Positions 1 through 8,103 of a stretch of DNA of 47,730 nucleotides are shown one piece after another. Source of the DNA: JBJEDU01 sp051872395 (GTDB lineage Bacteria; Bacillota_I; Bacilli_A; RFN20; CAG-826). The position numbers and the translations under genes were made by a program. Location of the stretch: positions 1 to 47,730 of the forward strand of contig JBJEDU010000008.1 in NCBI GenBank assembly GCA_051872395.1, written 5' to 3'. The notes beneath the pieces were generated by a model that saw only the letters and a list, made by a program, of their open reading frames with translations, was not told the DNA's origin and did no database searches. Every line of letters starts with the position of its first letter. Position 1 is the stretch's first letter.

Positions 1-241
1 CATATAAAAACATCTTTTTAAGTATTGAAACACCCATAATACCATCCGCATCATAGTCACCATAAATCATGATTTTTTCATGATTTTTCATAGATTCTTT
101 AACCAAATCCGCGGCAGCGTCAATATCGTTAAAATGATGTCCATTTAAAAATGAAGAAAAATCAACTTCTCTTGTTAATTCGAAGTAGTCTTCTTCTTTT
201 ATTTTGTAAAAATCTAATAATCTATTGAATAAATCTTTCAT
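1..241 (-). CDS. recJ: Single-stranded-DNA-specific exonuclease RecJ, N-terminal part (cut by window edge)
   Basis: The frame opens at ATG 241 and runs off the window start, so only about 80 N-terminal residues are visible. They contain MIYGDYDADGIMGVS, the first DHH-family metal-binding motif typical of RecJ (GDYDADG). RecJ degrades single-stranded DNA 5'-to-3' in recombination and mismatch/base-excision repair. It follows secDF, the usual Firmicutes neighbour, after a terminator hairpin (263-281). There is no Shine-Dalgarno; a TATATA box lies seven bases before the ATG, so it may have its own promoter and almost no leader. The C-terminal DHHA1 and OB domains lie outside the window. Confidence 0.88.
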   Translation of the reverse strand, partial: MKDLFNRLLDFYKIKEEDYFELTREVDFSSFLNGHHFNDIDAAADLVKESMKNHEKIMIYGDYDADGIMGVSILKKMFLY

Positions 242-262
242 AAAGCCATATATAAATAAAAA

Positions 263-281
263 GGCTACCTAAATAGTAGCC
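263..281 (-). terminator. Intrinsic terminator after secDF
   Basis: The arms GGCTAC (263-268) and GTAGCC (276-281) pair around a 7-nt loop. On the minus strand the hairpin is followed by UUUUUAUUU. It lies between the secDF stop and the recJ start, so it should end the secDF transcript. Confidence 0.65.
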
Positions 282-290
282 AATTTATTA

Positions 291-2918
291 TTAATCATTA
301 ATTCCAATAAAAATTGCTTCTTCTGGTTCGCTAGTATTTTGTTTATTGGATTTTTTCTTGCGTTTCTTTTCTTTTGTAGGTTTAACATCGAATGAAACTT
401 TTGAGAATAATTTATATAGCCATTGTGAGATAGGACCATACAAGACTGATATAATTCCTAAAGCGATTAATGATCCGATTAACGCCATTGCGAATAATGA
501 ACTTGTAGCCTCTGGACCAAAACCATATAAACATAAGAGTGTCACAATTGCTGCCGAAGCTAAAGAAATAGCAGGACCAAGAGCAAGAGCGTTCGCTCGT
601 TTCATGATTTCTTCTCGATTTTCAACACTTCGATCATGTTTTTTATCTTCCAAAATTAATTCCTTATTTTTATTCATGAATATAATTTCGAGTAATAACG
701 CTAAAATAGCGACGATTGGAAGAGAAACCGAAACATAAGAAGTTGTCACAATTCTTGTTAAAGCAAATATTCCAAATGGAATTGAACAAATTGCAGTATT
801 TAAGACAATGACTGGAAGACCTTTAGAAAGACCATATCGAGCCATCAAATAAAGTGAAACAACTGCAGTGCCAACAAATGTTGCAAGCATAATGTAAGAA
901 GTATTAGGAGTATCAGTTACAGAGAGTGATTTAACTTCTTTGATAGACGCTGTCGCATTGGAGTCAATGTTTTCGTCTGATAATGTTTCATTTAATAAAT
1001 CATTTAATGGGACAACATTATCTTCATCAGTAGTGATATAAGAATTGACACTATCACTCAAAGCAACTTTCAATGTGCATACAAAATATTTGTATGTCAC
1101 TTCATTACCACCTTCTTCAATAACGACATTTTCATATGATTCAATACCATCAGAGTCAATTAATGTCGATAATTGAGTAGCTTCTGTATCAGATGAATTA
1201 TAAACGTAGAATTGATCAAGGAATTCACTGACGACAGATTCTTTTAAAGAGGTGTTTGTTGTGCTGGTTTCAATGAAAATTTGAGAATTTCTAAGTGATG
1301 ATGGAGCGTTATAGAAATTACCGTTTCCAATAACTCCAAAGGTAATCATTCCAACTAAAGAAGCAGCGAACGCTACCGCTGTAACGATAGAAACAGTTTT
1401 TTTCTTCTTTGTTAATTCTGATTTTTCATATGGACCATAATATTTTTGTTTTTCTTCATTTAATGAATTTGGAACGTTTTCTGGTTCAACACCAAAGATT
1501 GAATATTTATTAGTAAATGAAGTGTTATTTGTTAATAACCACATTGCACCTTTTAATACTAAAGTATTAAGTACAAGGGAAGATAATCCACCTAAAACTG
1601 CGGTTGAAGCAAAGCCAATTAATAATTTACCACCTAATAAGAAGATGAATGCACCCACAACAATTAAGGCAACATGAATATCAACGATTGGTAATAAAGA
1701 TTTTTTGCTAGCTTCAGTATTAGCTTTCTTAATGCTTCTTCCTTTGTAGCATTCTTCTTTAAATTTAGTGAAGTAAATAATACTAGAAGCAACCGAGACG
1801 ATTGCAACAGCAACAAGACCAACGATGGCAGCAAGATTAAATTCAACGCCAAACAAGATGGTAAAACCAATGCCAGCAAAAATACTTCCAAGAGTTAAAA
1901 CAAAGGTTGAAACAGCGCTTAATCTAAAGAATATTACTAAAATCAAAGTAACAATAATTAAGGCAATAACTGAGGAAATGAATGTTTTTGACATCGCTAG
2001 AGTTGCGTTAGTGCCGTAAGAAATTAAATTCTCAGTCCAAGCAGGAACAGTCTTTTCATACATGAAAGTAATATCGTAATCTAAGGCTTCTGCGTTAATT
2101 AAGTTAATGAAATATCTTGCGGTATTATATGCGTTTTTAACTTCAGTGACCGAAGCAACACCATCTTTATTTGAATCGATGTTGACGGCACTAGCTAATT
2201 TATTTTCTTCATCATCAGGGAAAAATGCTCCATCAGTGTAGTTGAATTTCATGATGATCTTTTGGGCAACATTTTCATCATAATCTTCATTATCGCTGAG
2301 TGTTTTACTATATATATCGTAGCCTTCTTCGAAGTCGCACCATAAGTATAAGTAAACTGTGGTTGTGGTATTTCCATCACTATCAGTGGAAGATTCACCT
2401 TCACCAGCTTCTAATTGACGTTTGGCTTCTTCGATAACAGCTTTATATTCGGAATTATCAGTATTTACTGGAATAACAATTGATGGATAATTGTTGACAG
2501 TATCCAAATATGCTTTGCTATCTTCTAATAAAAATTCATCATCAATAGCAACAGTGTCAGTGGATGTTGATAAAGCAAGTTTACCGTTGAATGATAAATA
2601 GTAAATGATATTTTCGTAGTTTGTTGTATTTTGTTCAGAAAATATAACTTTGACAGTATCATTACCAACAGTGTCAACTTCGTAATTGGTAATATCGGAA
2701 TTGTCTAGTCTTTGTTTCATGACTTCGGCAATTTCTAAACTTGCTCCTTCTTCAACTTCTAAATCTTTATTGTCCTTATTGGTAATTCTAAAAACAATCT
2801 CTTTTCCATCTTGGTATTCAATATTAGAAGAGCTTTTAACAAATAAATTTGTAAAAGTTGTTCCCATTGCTAATAAGGCAGTAAATGCTAATACAATATA
2901 AGCCCAAAATCTACGCAT
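291..2918 (-). CDS. secDF: Fused protein-export membrane protein SecDF
   Basis: This 875-aa protein combines SecD and SecF in one chain, as in Bacillus. SecDF uses the proton motive force to help SecYEG complete export. One membrane segment lies at residues 5-28, followed by a large outside domain (about 30-300), five or six hydrophobic segments (about 305-470), a short basic cytoplasmic loop, another membrane-anchored outside domain (about 510-690), and a second five-to-six-helix bundle (about 690-845). The C-terminus is a lysine-rich tail (KPTKEKKRKKKSNK). It is longer than the roughly 740-aa Bacillus protein, mainly through acidic, Thr/Ser/Asn-rich outside loops. The start is set by AGGAGG seven to eight bases upstream. 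yajC, often adjacent, is absent between it and ruvB. Confidence 0.9.
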   Translation of the reverse strand: MRRFWAYIVLAFTALLAMGTTFTNLFVKSSSNIEYQDGKEIVFRITNKDNKDLEVEEGASLEIAEVMKQRLDNSDITNYEVDTVGNDTVKVIFSEQNTTNYENIIYYLSFNGKLALSTSTDTVAIDDEFLLEDSKAYLDTVNNYPSIVIPVNTDNSEYKAVIEEAKRQLEAGEGESSTDSDGNTTTTVYLYLWCDFEEGYDIYSKTLSDNEDYDENVAQKIIMKFNYTDGAFFPDDEENKLASAVNIDSNKDGVASVTEVKNAYNTARYFINLINAEALDYDITFMYEKTVPAWTENLISYGTNATLAMSKTFISSVIALIIVTLILVIFFRLSAVSTFVLTLGSIFAGIGFTILFGVEFNLAAIVGLVAVAIVSVASSIIYFTKFKEECYKGRSIKKANTEASKKSLLPIVDIHVALIVVGAFIFLLGGKLLIGFASTAVLGGLSSLVLNTLVLKGAMWLLTNNTSFTNKYSIFGVEPENVPNSLNEEKQKYYGPYEKSELTKKKKTVSIVTAVAFAASLVGMITFGVIGNGNFYNAPSSLRNSQIFIETSTTNTSLKESVVSEFLDQFYVYNSSDTEATQLSTLIDSDGIESYENVVIEEGGNEVTYKYFVCTLKVALSDSVNSYITTDEDNVVPLNDLLNETLSDENIDSNATASIKEVKSLSVTDTPNTSYIMLATFVGTAVVSLYLMARYGLSKGLPVIVLNTAICSIPFGIFALTRIVTTSYVSVSLPIVAILALLLEIIFMNKNKELILEDKKHDRSVENREEIMKRANALALGPAISLASAAIVTLLCLYGFGPEATSSLFAMALIGSLIALGIISVLYGPISQWLYKLFSKVSFDVKPTKEKKRKKKSNKQNTSEPEEAIFIGIND

Positions 2919-2971
2919 ATATATTCCTCCTGATGTTTCTTAATTCAATCGCGCTTACGCGTCTAAGAATA

Positions 2972-3000
2972 AAAATACTATAAAAGTATTTATATTTCAA
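2972..3000 (-). promoter_or_regulatory. Candidate promoter of secDF
   Basis: On the minus strand, TTGAAA (2995-3000) and TATTTT (2972-2977) are 17 bases apart. They lie between ruvB and secDF. The leader that follows can fold a CGCG-TAAG-CGCG hairpin (2949-2962) before the SD. Prediction from sequence only. Confidence 0.45.
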
Positions 3001-3022
3001 TATAAAAATAGGCATTTATTAA

Positions 3023-4024
3023 CTAAAATAGAGTATCTTGCACAGCAATTTTTAAATGCTTGTAAGCCTTTGGGGTTGCCATTCTCCCTCTTGGGGTGCG
3101 ATCAATGAACCCTTTTTGAAGCAAATATGGTTCATAAACATCTTCTAGATTCATGGTTTCTTCCCCAATTGCGCTGGCAAGAGTTTCTAATCCAACTGGT
3201 CCACCATTAAATCTTTTAATTAATGTTGTTAAATAACGAATATCGACATAATCTAAGCCTTCTTCATCGACTTTTAAAGCTTTAAAAGCTTTTAATGCAT
3301 CTTCTAGAGTAATTTGATTTTTTTCTTCGTACGTTACAAAATCCCTTACTCTTTTGAACAATCGATTAGCGATACGTGGTGTTCCACGACTTCTTTTCGC
3401 AATTTCTAGTGAAGCTTCATCCTCGATTGGACAAGAGAATACTTTCGATGTTCTTTTAACAATTGCGTCAATTTCTTCTAACGAATAAAAATTCAGTTTT
3501 TCCGTATATCCAAATCTCGCTCGAAGAGGGGAAGATAAATCACCGGCACGTGTTGTCGCACCTATCAAAGTAAAAGGTGGTAATTCAATAGAAATCGAAC
3601 GAGCGTTATCATCTTTATTTAACATGATTGAAAGTTTAAAATCTTCCATCGCACCATACAAAACTTCTTCTACGACACGAGGTAATCGATGAATTTCATC
3701 GATAAATAACACATCACCTGGTTCTAATGAAGTTAATATTGCCGCTAAATCACCAGTCTTTTCAATACTTGGTCCATTAACTAATTTAATTTTTGTATGT
3801 AATTCATTTGCAATGACATACGCTAAAGTGGTTTTGCCTAACCCAGGTGGGCCATATAAAAGAATATGATCAAGCGCTTCTTCTCTTTTTAATGCTGCCC
3901 CAACAAACACTTTTAAATTTTTGACGAGTTCAGTTTGACCAACATATTCAGAAAAAGTTAACGGTCTTAATGACACTTCTTCTTTCTCGTTTATATCTTT
4001 ATTTGCATCCAATAATCGCTTCAT
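3023..4024 (-). CDS. ruvB: Holliday junction branch-migration helicase RuvB
   Basis: RuvB (333 aa) is the hexameric AAA+ motor that, with RuvA, moves Holliday junctions during recombinational repair. It has Walker A GPPGLGKTT (residues 58-66), Walker B FIDEIH (107-112), the sensor/arginine-finger stretch GATTRAGDLSSPLRARFG (155-172), and the C-terminal winged helix ending in RTPRGRMATPKAY. Length matches the family. The ATG at 4024 has AAGGAAAT upstream and lies two bases after the ruvA stop, so the two genes form one unit. Confidence 0.97.
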   Translation of the reverse strand: MKRLLDANKDINEKEEVSLRPLTFSEYVGQTELVKNLKVFVGAALKREEALDHILLYGPPGLGKTTLAYVIANELHTKIKLVNGPSIEKTGDLAAILTSLEPGDVLFIDEIHRLPRVVEEVLYGAMEDFKLSIMLNKDDNARSISIELPPFTLIGATTRAGDLSSPLRARFGYTEKLNFYSLEEIDAIVKRTSKVFSCPIEDEASLEIAKRSRGTPRIANRLFKRVRDFVTYEEKNQITLEDALKAFKALKVDEEGLDYVDIRYLTTLIKRFNGGPVGLETLASAIGEETMNLEDVYEPYLLQKGFIDRTPRGRMATPKAYKHLKIAVQDTLF

Positions 4025-4026
4025 TT

Positions 4027-4578
4027 TTATTTCCTTAAAATTTGTAATGATTTTTTAATTAGTTGCTCCAAAGTTAAATCAGGCTCATTAATAGACGCTA
4101 AAGCGCGATCTATTTGTGCTCCTTTAAAACCTAAATTTTTCAAAGCTTCAAATGCTTCATCATAAATTTCTGGATGACCTTTCGTACCAGTTAAACTACC
4201 TTTCAAATCTAAAATAATTTGACTTGCGGCTTTTTGACCAATCCCTGGCAATTTCTTTAAATAAGCAACGTTATTAGAAGAGATCGCTTTCTTAAATAAA
4301 TCAGGCGTTGTACTTGATAAAGCAGTAATCGCGGATTTAGGTCCGATACCTTTAACTTTTATTAAAGATAAAAATACTTGTTTTTCTTCTAAAGAAGAAA
4401 ACCCGACGAGATAATTTTCATCTTCTCTCACAACATTATATGTATAAATTAATTTTTCATCTCCCAAATTATAGTCTTCAAGATGAGAAACTAATAGTTC
4501 ATACGCCACATCATTGACATCGATTGCGATGGTCTCTTTATCTTTATAACAAATTTTTCCTTTTAAATAAAAAATCAT
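4027..4578 (-). CDS. ruvA: Holliday junction DNA-binding protein RuvA
   Basis: RuvA (183 aa) binds the four-way junction as a tetramer and loads RuvB. The N-terminal OB fold (1-62) starts IFYLKGKICYKD; helix-hairpin-helix motifs are seen as VKGIGPKSAITAL (about 74-86) and LPGIGQKAASQIILDLKG (about 109-126); the C-terminal domain (about 135-183) contacts RuvB. Slightly short for the family (about 200 aa), through a shorter linker. GAGG lies nine bases upstream of the ATG, next to the stop of a preceding 34-codon frame. It is in an operon with obgE upstream and ruvB downstream. Confidence 0.96.
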   Translation of the reverse strand: MIFYLKGKICYKDKETIAIDVNDVAYELLVSHLEDYNLGDEKLIYTYNVVREDENYLVGFSSLEEKQVFLSLIKVKGIGPKSAITALSSTTPDLFKKAISSNNVAYLKKLPGIGQKAASQIILDLKGSLTGTKGHPEIYDEAFEALKNLGFKGAQIDRALASINEPDLTLEQLIKKSLQILRK

Positions 4579-4593
4579 AACAATACCTCAAAA

Positions 4594-4698
4594 TTAACGG
4601 AATATTAAGACAAACAAAACGATAATTCCAACAATAAAAAACGCTGATAACAGAGAAGAAATAATTGGGACATCAACATTATTTTCTTTATCTTTCAT
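4594..4698 (-). CDS. Predicted 34-aa single-span membrane peptide
   Basis: This short frame fills the gap between obgE and ruvA exactly. Its ATG is five bases after the obgE stop and its TAA comes just before the ruvA ribosome-binding site. The peptide is a charged N-terminus (MKDKENNVDV) followed by one hydrophobic segment (PIISSLLSAFFIVGIIVL, about residues 11-28) and a final Arg. I do not recognise it. The tight fit, the bacterial-membrane-peptide composition and possible translational coupling to obgE support a real gene. There is no strong Shine-Dalgarno (only GAG within the obgE stop region). Confidence 0.5.
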   Translation of the reverse strand: MKDKENNVDVPIISSLLSAFFIVGIIVLFVLIFR

Positions 4699-4703
4699 AA
4701 TAC

Positions 4704-5978
4704 TTACTCAACATATTCGAAGACAAAATCATCAATTTCGACATTATCTCCGTTTTTTGCTCCTAATCTTTCTAATTCATCATCGATTCCAACATATCTA
4801 AAATGTTGTAATAGTTTCATCATACCCTCATCTGTAGATATATTAGTCATTCGATAATATTTGATAATTTTATCTCCACTAATAACAAATCTATGAAGTT
4901 CAGGATGAGTGATATAAAATTCTTTTTCTTCCTCTTTGAGAGTATAAATTTTTGTATCGAGTTGTTCCTCTTTTTCATCGACAAGTGGGAAAAATGGAGT
5001 GGTATCAAGTAATTCAAAACATTTATTAATGATTTCATCTTTACCTTCTTCAGAAACAGAAGATAAAGCAATGACAGGAACATTAACTTTTTGTTTGAAT
5101 GTTTCTAATCTTTCTAAAGCACCTTCTTCATCCATTTTAGAGGCGACCACAATCATCGGTCTTTTTTCTAAAGAAAAACCATATTCTTTTAATTCGTTAT
5201 TTATTGTTAAAAAATCTTCGTAAGGATCACGAGAAGTATTGGACATATCCACCATATGAACAAGAATTCGACATCTTTCAATATGTCTTAAAAATTGTAA
5301 TCCTAATCCTTTTCCTAAATGCGCACCTTCAATAAGTCCAGGAAGATCCGCCATAACGAAAGATTTATTAAATTTTGAGACGATTCCTAAGTTAGGAATA
5401 ATGGTAGTAAAAGGATAATCAGCAATTTCTGGACGAGCATTACTAACAATACTTAAAAATGTACTTTTACCAACACTTGGATATCCTACTAAACCAACAT
5501 CCGCTAAAAGTTTTAATTCCAAAATTAAACGGAACTTTTCACCAGGTTCACCATTTTCAGCAATCTTAGGTGCTCGATTAGTCGGACTTTTAAAACAAGT
5601 ATTTCCTCGCCCTCCACGGCCACCTTTCGCTACGCGAATAACTTTGCCGTCTTCATTTAAATCGCCGAGAAAATTCTTCCCTTCTTCTAAATAGATGACC
5701 GTTCCGATTGGGACATCGACATAAACATCACTCGCTGCTTTACCAAACTGATTTTTGATACCGCCTTTTTCACCATCTTGACCAATAATAGTTCGAGAAT
5801 GTCTAAAATTAAACAATGTATTTATTGTTTTATTTGCTCTTAAATAAACGGAAGCTCCTCTTCCACCATTTCCACCAGCAGGGCCACCTTTTGGAACATA
5901 TTTTTCTCTTCTAAAAGCAATAGCGCCATCTCCGCCTTTACCACTTCTAACTTCAATTACAGCACGATCAATAAACAT
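4704..5978 (-). CDS. obgE: Ribosome-associated GTPase Obg (CgtA)
   Basis: Obg (424 aa) is an essential GTPase acting in large-subunit assembly and stress signalling. The glycine-rich Obg fold (1-158) has repeats such as GKGGDGAIAFRREKYVPKGG and GGRGGRGN. The G domain (about 159-330) shows G1 GYPSVGKST, G3 DLPGLIEGA, G4 SKMD and G5 SSV. A C-terminal OCT domain follows (about 355-424). Length is standard. AAAGGAA lies before the ATG at 5978, two bases after the glycosyltransferase stop. It is normally next to rpmA; here a glycosyltransferase gene intervenes. Confidence 0.96.
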   Translation of the reverse strand: MFIDRAVIEVRSGKGGDGAIAFRREKYVPKGGPAGGNGGRGASVYLRANKTINTLFNFRHSRTIIGQDGEKGGIKNQFGKAASDVYVDVPIGTVIYLEEGKNFLGDLNEDGKVIRVAKGGRGGRGNTCFKSPTNRAPKIAENGEPGEKFRLILELKLLADVGLVGYPSVGKSTFLSIVSNARPEIADYPFTTIIPNLGIVSKFNKSFVMADLPGLIEGAHLGKGLGLQFLRHIERCRILVHMVDMSNTSRDPYEDFLTINNELKEYGFSLEKRPMIVVASKMDEEGALERLETFKQKVNVPVIALSSVSEEGKDEIINKCFELLDTTPFFPLVDEKEEQLDTKIYTLKEEEKEFYITHPELHRFVISGDKIIKYYRMTNISTDEGMMKLLQHFRYVGIDDELERLGAKNGDNVEIDDFVFEYVE

Positions 5979-5980
5979 AA

Positions 5981-6946
5981 TTATTCCTTTCGAATAACTT
6001 CATCGATGATGACGCATGGTCGACTTTCACTTTCTAAAACCGCTTTTGATAAATAAATAGAAATAATCGATAAAGAAAGCATGATTATAGATGATATTAA
6101 AAGCAAAATATTAATCGCTAGCCAAATCATCATGCAAATGTAAAAAGTCGAATTAGTCGTAAAAACATTTGTGAGTCCAAGAATATATATCGTTAAATTC
6201 GCAATTGAGGATAATAAAAATATCGCTACTAAAATAGCGAGCCAATAAAAAGACCATAACAAAGGTCTAGTTGTTAATGAAACAATTGAAGAAACCGCTA
6301 AATTAGTCATTGCCTTGACATTATATTTTGATTGTCCTTTTAATCTCTTTGGACGGGAAAAATATACTTCGGCAACTTTAAATCCAACAAAAGGTACTTG
6401 AACTCTAAAGACTCGATTGTTTTCTTTTAATTTTAAAATTTCATCTAAAACTCGACGATCGATGAGTCTAAAATTCGCAACATTACTTGGAATTTTAACT
6501 TTCTTTGAAAGTTTGTTAACGGTTTTATAAAATAATCCCGCAGAATTTCTTTTGAAAAAGGTATCTTTTTTTCTCGATGTTCTTTTAGCGTTAACAACAT
6601 CAAAACCTTGCTCATAGGTTTTTACTAAATCGATAATAACATGAGGAGGATCTTGTAAATCAGCGTCCATCGGAATTATCGCGTCACCTTTCACGGTTTT
6701 TAAACCAGCGTATAAAGCATTTTCATGCCCGAAATTTCTCGATAAGTTTACGATGACTATTCTTTTATCTTTTTCTTGATACTCTTTTAGTAACGATAAA
6801 GTATTATCAAGACTGCCATCATTAACACAAACAAATTCAAAATTATAATCACAAAGTTCATTTGTGACTTTATCTAATTCTTTAAGTAAAAGAGGCAACA
6901 TTTCCTCTTCGTTGTACATTGGAATAACAATAGAAATAAGTTTCAT
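5981..6946 (-). CDS. Membrane-bound GT2 glycosyltransferase (undecaprenyl/dolichyl-phosphate sugar synthase type)
   Basis: This 321-aa protein starts with a GT-A fold: SIVIPMYNEEEMLPLLLKEL at the N-terminus, VNDGSLDNT (acceptor/nucleotide site) and the metal-binding DADLQDPP near residue 95. After the catalytic domain come two membrane segments (about 232-256 and 268-298). This layout is that of the GtrB/YkcC/DPM1-like enzymes that move a sugar from UDP- or GDP-sugar to a polyprenyl phosphate. The substrate cannot be told from sequence. It appears to lead the obgE-ruvAB unit. Its ATG has no Shine-Dalgarno; TATAAT (6953-6958) ends exactly six bases before it, suggesting a leaderless mRNA. Confidence 0.85.
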   Translation of the reverse strand: MKLISIVIPMYNEEEMLPLLLKELDKVTNELCDYNFEFVCVNDGSLDNTLSLLKEYQEKDKRIVIVNLSRNFGHENALYAGLKTVKGDAIIPMDADLQDPPHVIIDLVKTYEQGFDVVNAKRTSRKKDTFFKRNSAGLFYKTVNKLSKKVKIPSNVANFRLIDRRVLDEILKLKENNRVFRVQVPFVGFKVAEVYFSRPKRLKGQSKYNVKAMTNLAVSSIVSLTTRPLLWSFYWLAILVAIFLLSSIANLTIYILGLTNVFTTNSTFYICMMIWLAINILLLISSIIMLSLSIISIYLSKAVLESESRPCVIIDEVIRKE

Positions 6947-6952
6947 GGTTTT

Positions 6953-6958
6953 ATTATA
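6953..6958 (-). promoter_or_regulatory. -10 box six bases from the glycosyltransferase ATG
   Basis: TATAAT on the minus strand is separated from ATG 6946 by AAAACC. A weak -35 (TATTAA, 6976-6981) lies 17 bases upstream. The upstream rpmA unit ends at a terminator (6998-7019), so a new promoter is needed here. Transcription would start at or next to the ATG. Confidence 0.55.
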
Positions 6959-6997
6959 TAATAAATTTTTATATTTTAATATGCAAAATAATATAAA

Positions 6998-7019
6998 AGG
7001 TCACTAACTTTAGTGACCT
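6998..7019 (-). terminator. Intrinsic terminator after rpmA
   Basis: AGGTCACTA (6998-7006) pairs with TAGTGACCT (7011-7019) around a 4-nt loop. On the minus strand it is followed by a U-rich run. It ends the rplU-prp-rpmA operon. Confidence 0.8.
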
Positions 7020-7047
7020 AATAAATAATTAACTGACAAAAAATGAA

Positions 7048-7326
7048 TTAATCTGGAATAACTCGTACACAAGTACGTGATTTTCCTAAACGTTCATATT
7101 TTACAACACCAGATGCAGTAGCGAAAATAGTATCATCTCCACCAATTTTTGTATTCTCACCTGGATAAATTTTTGTACCTCTTTGACGGTAAATAATTGA
7201 ACCAGCATGGCACCATTGACCATCGCTGACTTTGGCTCCTAATCTACGACCAGCAGAATCACGACCGTTTTTAGTTGAACCAACACCTTTTTTAGACGCA
7301 AAGAGTTGTAAATTTAATTCAAACAT
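7048..7326 (-). CDS. rpmA: Ribosomal protein bL27 with cleavable N-terminal extension
   Basis: L27 (92 aa from ATG 7326) sits near the peptidyl-transferase centre. The core SKKGVGSTKNGRDSAGRRLGAK, with RQRGTKIYPGENT, is typical. The protein begins MFELNLQLFA before SKKG, the extension that Firmicutes, Fusobacteria and relatives remove with the cysteine protease Prp, encoded next door. I chose ATG 7326 rather than an in-frame GTG five codons upstream, because that GTG lies inside the ribosome-binding site AAGAAAGGTG. Last gene of the rplU-prp-rpmA operon. Confidence 0.96.
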   Translation of the reverse strand: MFELNLQLFASKKGVGSTKNGRDSAGRRLGAKVSDGQWCHAGSIIYRQRGTKIYPGENTKIGGDDTIFATASGVVKYERLGKSRTCVRVIPD

Positions 7327-7346
7327 AATAATTAACAACACCTTTC

Positions 7347-7646
7347 TTAAGAATAAATGATTGTTACATTTTTTGGATACGATTTGGCAATGTTTTTTAA
7401 GCCATTAATCATCGTTTCTATAACAATCTCATCGTGTAAACTAATAGGTTCTTTTGCTTTAAGCAAAGAGTAACCTTCGTCCATAATCATTTCAAATCCT
7501 TTAGAGTTTTCAATTGAATTGAATCCTCCGCATATTACTGCGGATACTCCAGCACACACTATATCTTTCCCGATTTCATCGTAATTAGCGTGACCTTTAA
7601 CTTCTAAAGTAAACAATTTGTCTTTAATGATTTTAATTCTAATCAT
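7347..7646 (-). CDS. prp: Ribosomal-processing cysteine protease Prp (YsxB)
   Basis: Prp (99 aa) cleaves the N-terminal extension of L27, a step essential in Staphylococcus aureus. The catalytic pair is visible: His19 in VKGHANYDE and Cys31 in GKDIVCAGVSAV. Length (about 100-110 aa) and location between rplU and rpmA match the family. The start chosen is ATG 7646, two bases after the rplU stop; the upstream in-frame codons lie inside rplU. Presence of both the protease and the uncleaved-type L27 start means the processing pathway is intact. Confidence 0.94.
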   Translation of the reverse strand: MIRIKIIKDKLFTLEVKGHANYDEIGKDIVCAGVSAVICGGFNSIENSKGFEMIMDEGYSLLKAKEPISLHDEIVIETMINGLKNIAKSYPKNVTIIYS

Positions 7647-7648
7647 GA

Positions 7649-7957
7649 TTATGCATTGATGCTTTCGATAACTAAGCATGTATATGGTTGACGATGACCA
7701 TGAGTTTTACGTTCGTTAGTTTTTGCTTTGTATTTAAAAACACGAATCTTTTTGGATAATCCTTGTTTTTCAACTTTGGCATTAACTGTCGCACCGCTGA
7801 CATATGGGTTACCAACTACAGTTTTGGAACCGCCAACGAATAAAACTTTGTCAAATACAACTTCGCTTTGAACATCAGCATTTAATTTTTCAACATAAAT
7901 TTTTTGACCAACTTCAACGCGAACTTGTTTTCCGCCAGTTTCAATGATTGCGTACAT
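7649..7957 (-). CDS. rplU: Ribosomal protein bL21
   Basis: L21 (102 aa) binds 23S rRNA. The sequence MYAIIETGGKQVRVEVGQ at the start and the C-terminal KAKTNERKTHGHRQPYT are diagnostic. ATG 7957 is preceded by TAGGAGGG with good spacing. First gene of the rplU-prp-rpmA operon, behind a promoter (8072-8100) and a structured leader. Confidence 0.97.
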   Translation of the reverse strand: MYAIIETGGKQVRVEVGQKIYVEKLNADVQSEVVFDKVLFVGGSKTVVGNPYVSGATVNAKVEKQGLSKKIRVFKYKAKTNERKTHGHRQPYTCLVIESINA

Positions 7958-8066
7958 AATGTCCCTCCTATTTTTAGATTTCACTTTAGACTCGCTATTG
8001 AGGTATATTCTTTAGAATATTTATTAAAACCTTTTCTATGCGGTTGAAGCTCGTGAGGCGACAACG
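7958..8066 (-). promoter_or_regulatory. Structured 5' leader of rplU (candidate L21 leader)
   Basis: The leader of about 110 nt between promoter and rplU can fold. ATATTCT (8005-8011 on +) pairs with AGAATAT (8014-8020), and the flanking AGGT (8001-8004) pairs with ACCT (8029-8032), making a two-tier stem; GUUG/CAAC pairing is possible further upstream. An autoregulatory L21 leader is known before rplU in low-GC Gram-positives. I cannot confirm a match to that family by eye. Confidence 0.4.
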
Positions 8067-8071
8067 TTTGT

Positions 8072-8100
8072 AATATAACATAAGTTATAAAAAGAAACAA
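8072..8100 (-). promoter_or_regulatory. Promoter of the rplU-prp-rpmA operon
   Basis: On the minus strand, TTGTTT (8095-8100) and TATATT (8072-8077) are separated by exactly 17 bases, just after the radC stop. This places the start of transcription near 8065, at the head of the rplU leader. Confidence 0.65.
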
Positions 8101-8103
8101 TAA

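Noticed and set aside
346..738. 130-codon plus-strand open frame opposite secDF
   Set aside because: It is an antisense shadow of secDF with low-complexity composition, no SD and no recognisable domain. The same applies to other antisense frames (12486-12767, 29707-30180, 15604-15876).
7327..7341. GTG start five codons upstream for rpmA
   Set aside because: The GTG is part of the ribosome-binding site AAGAAAGGTG, and the family N-terminus begins at the downstream ATG (MFELNLQLFA).
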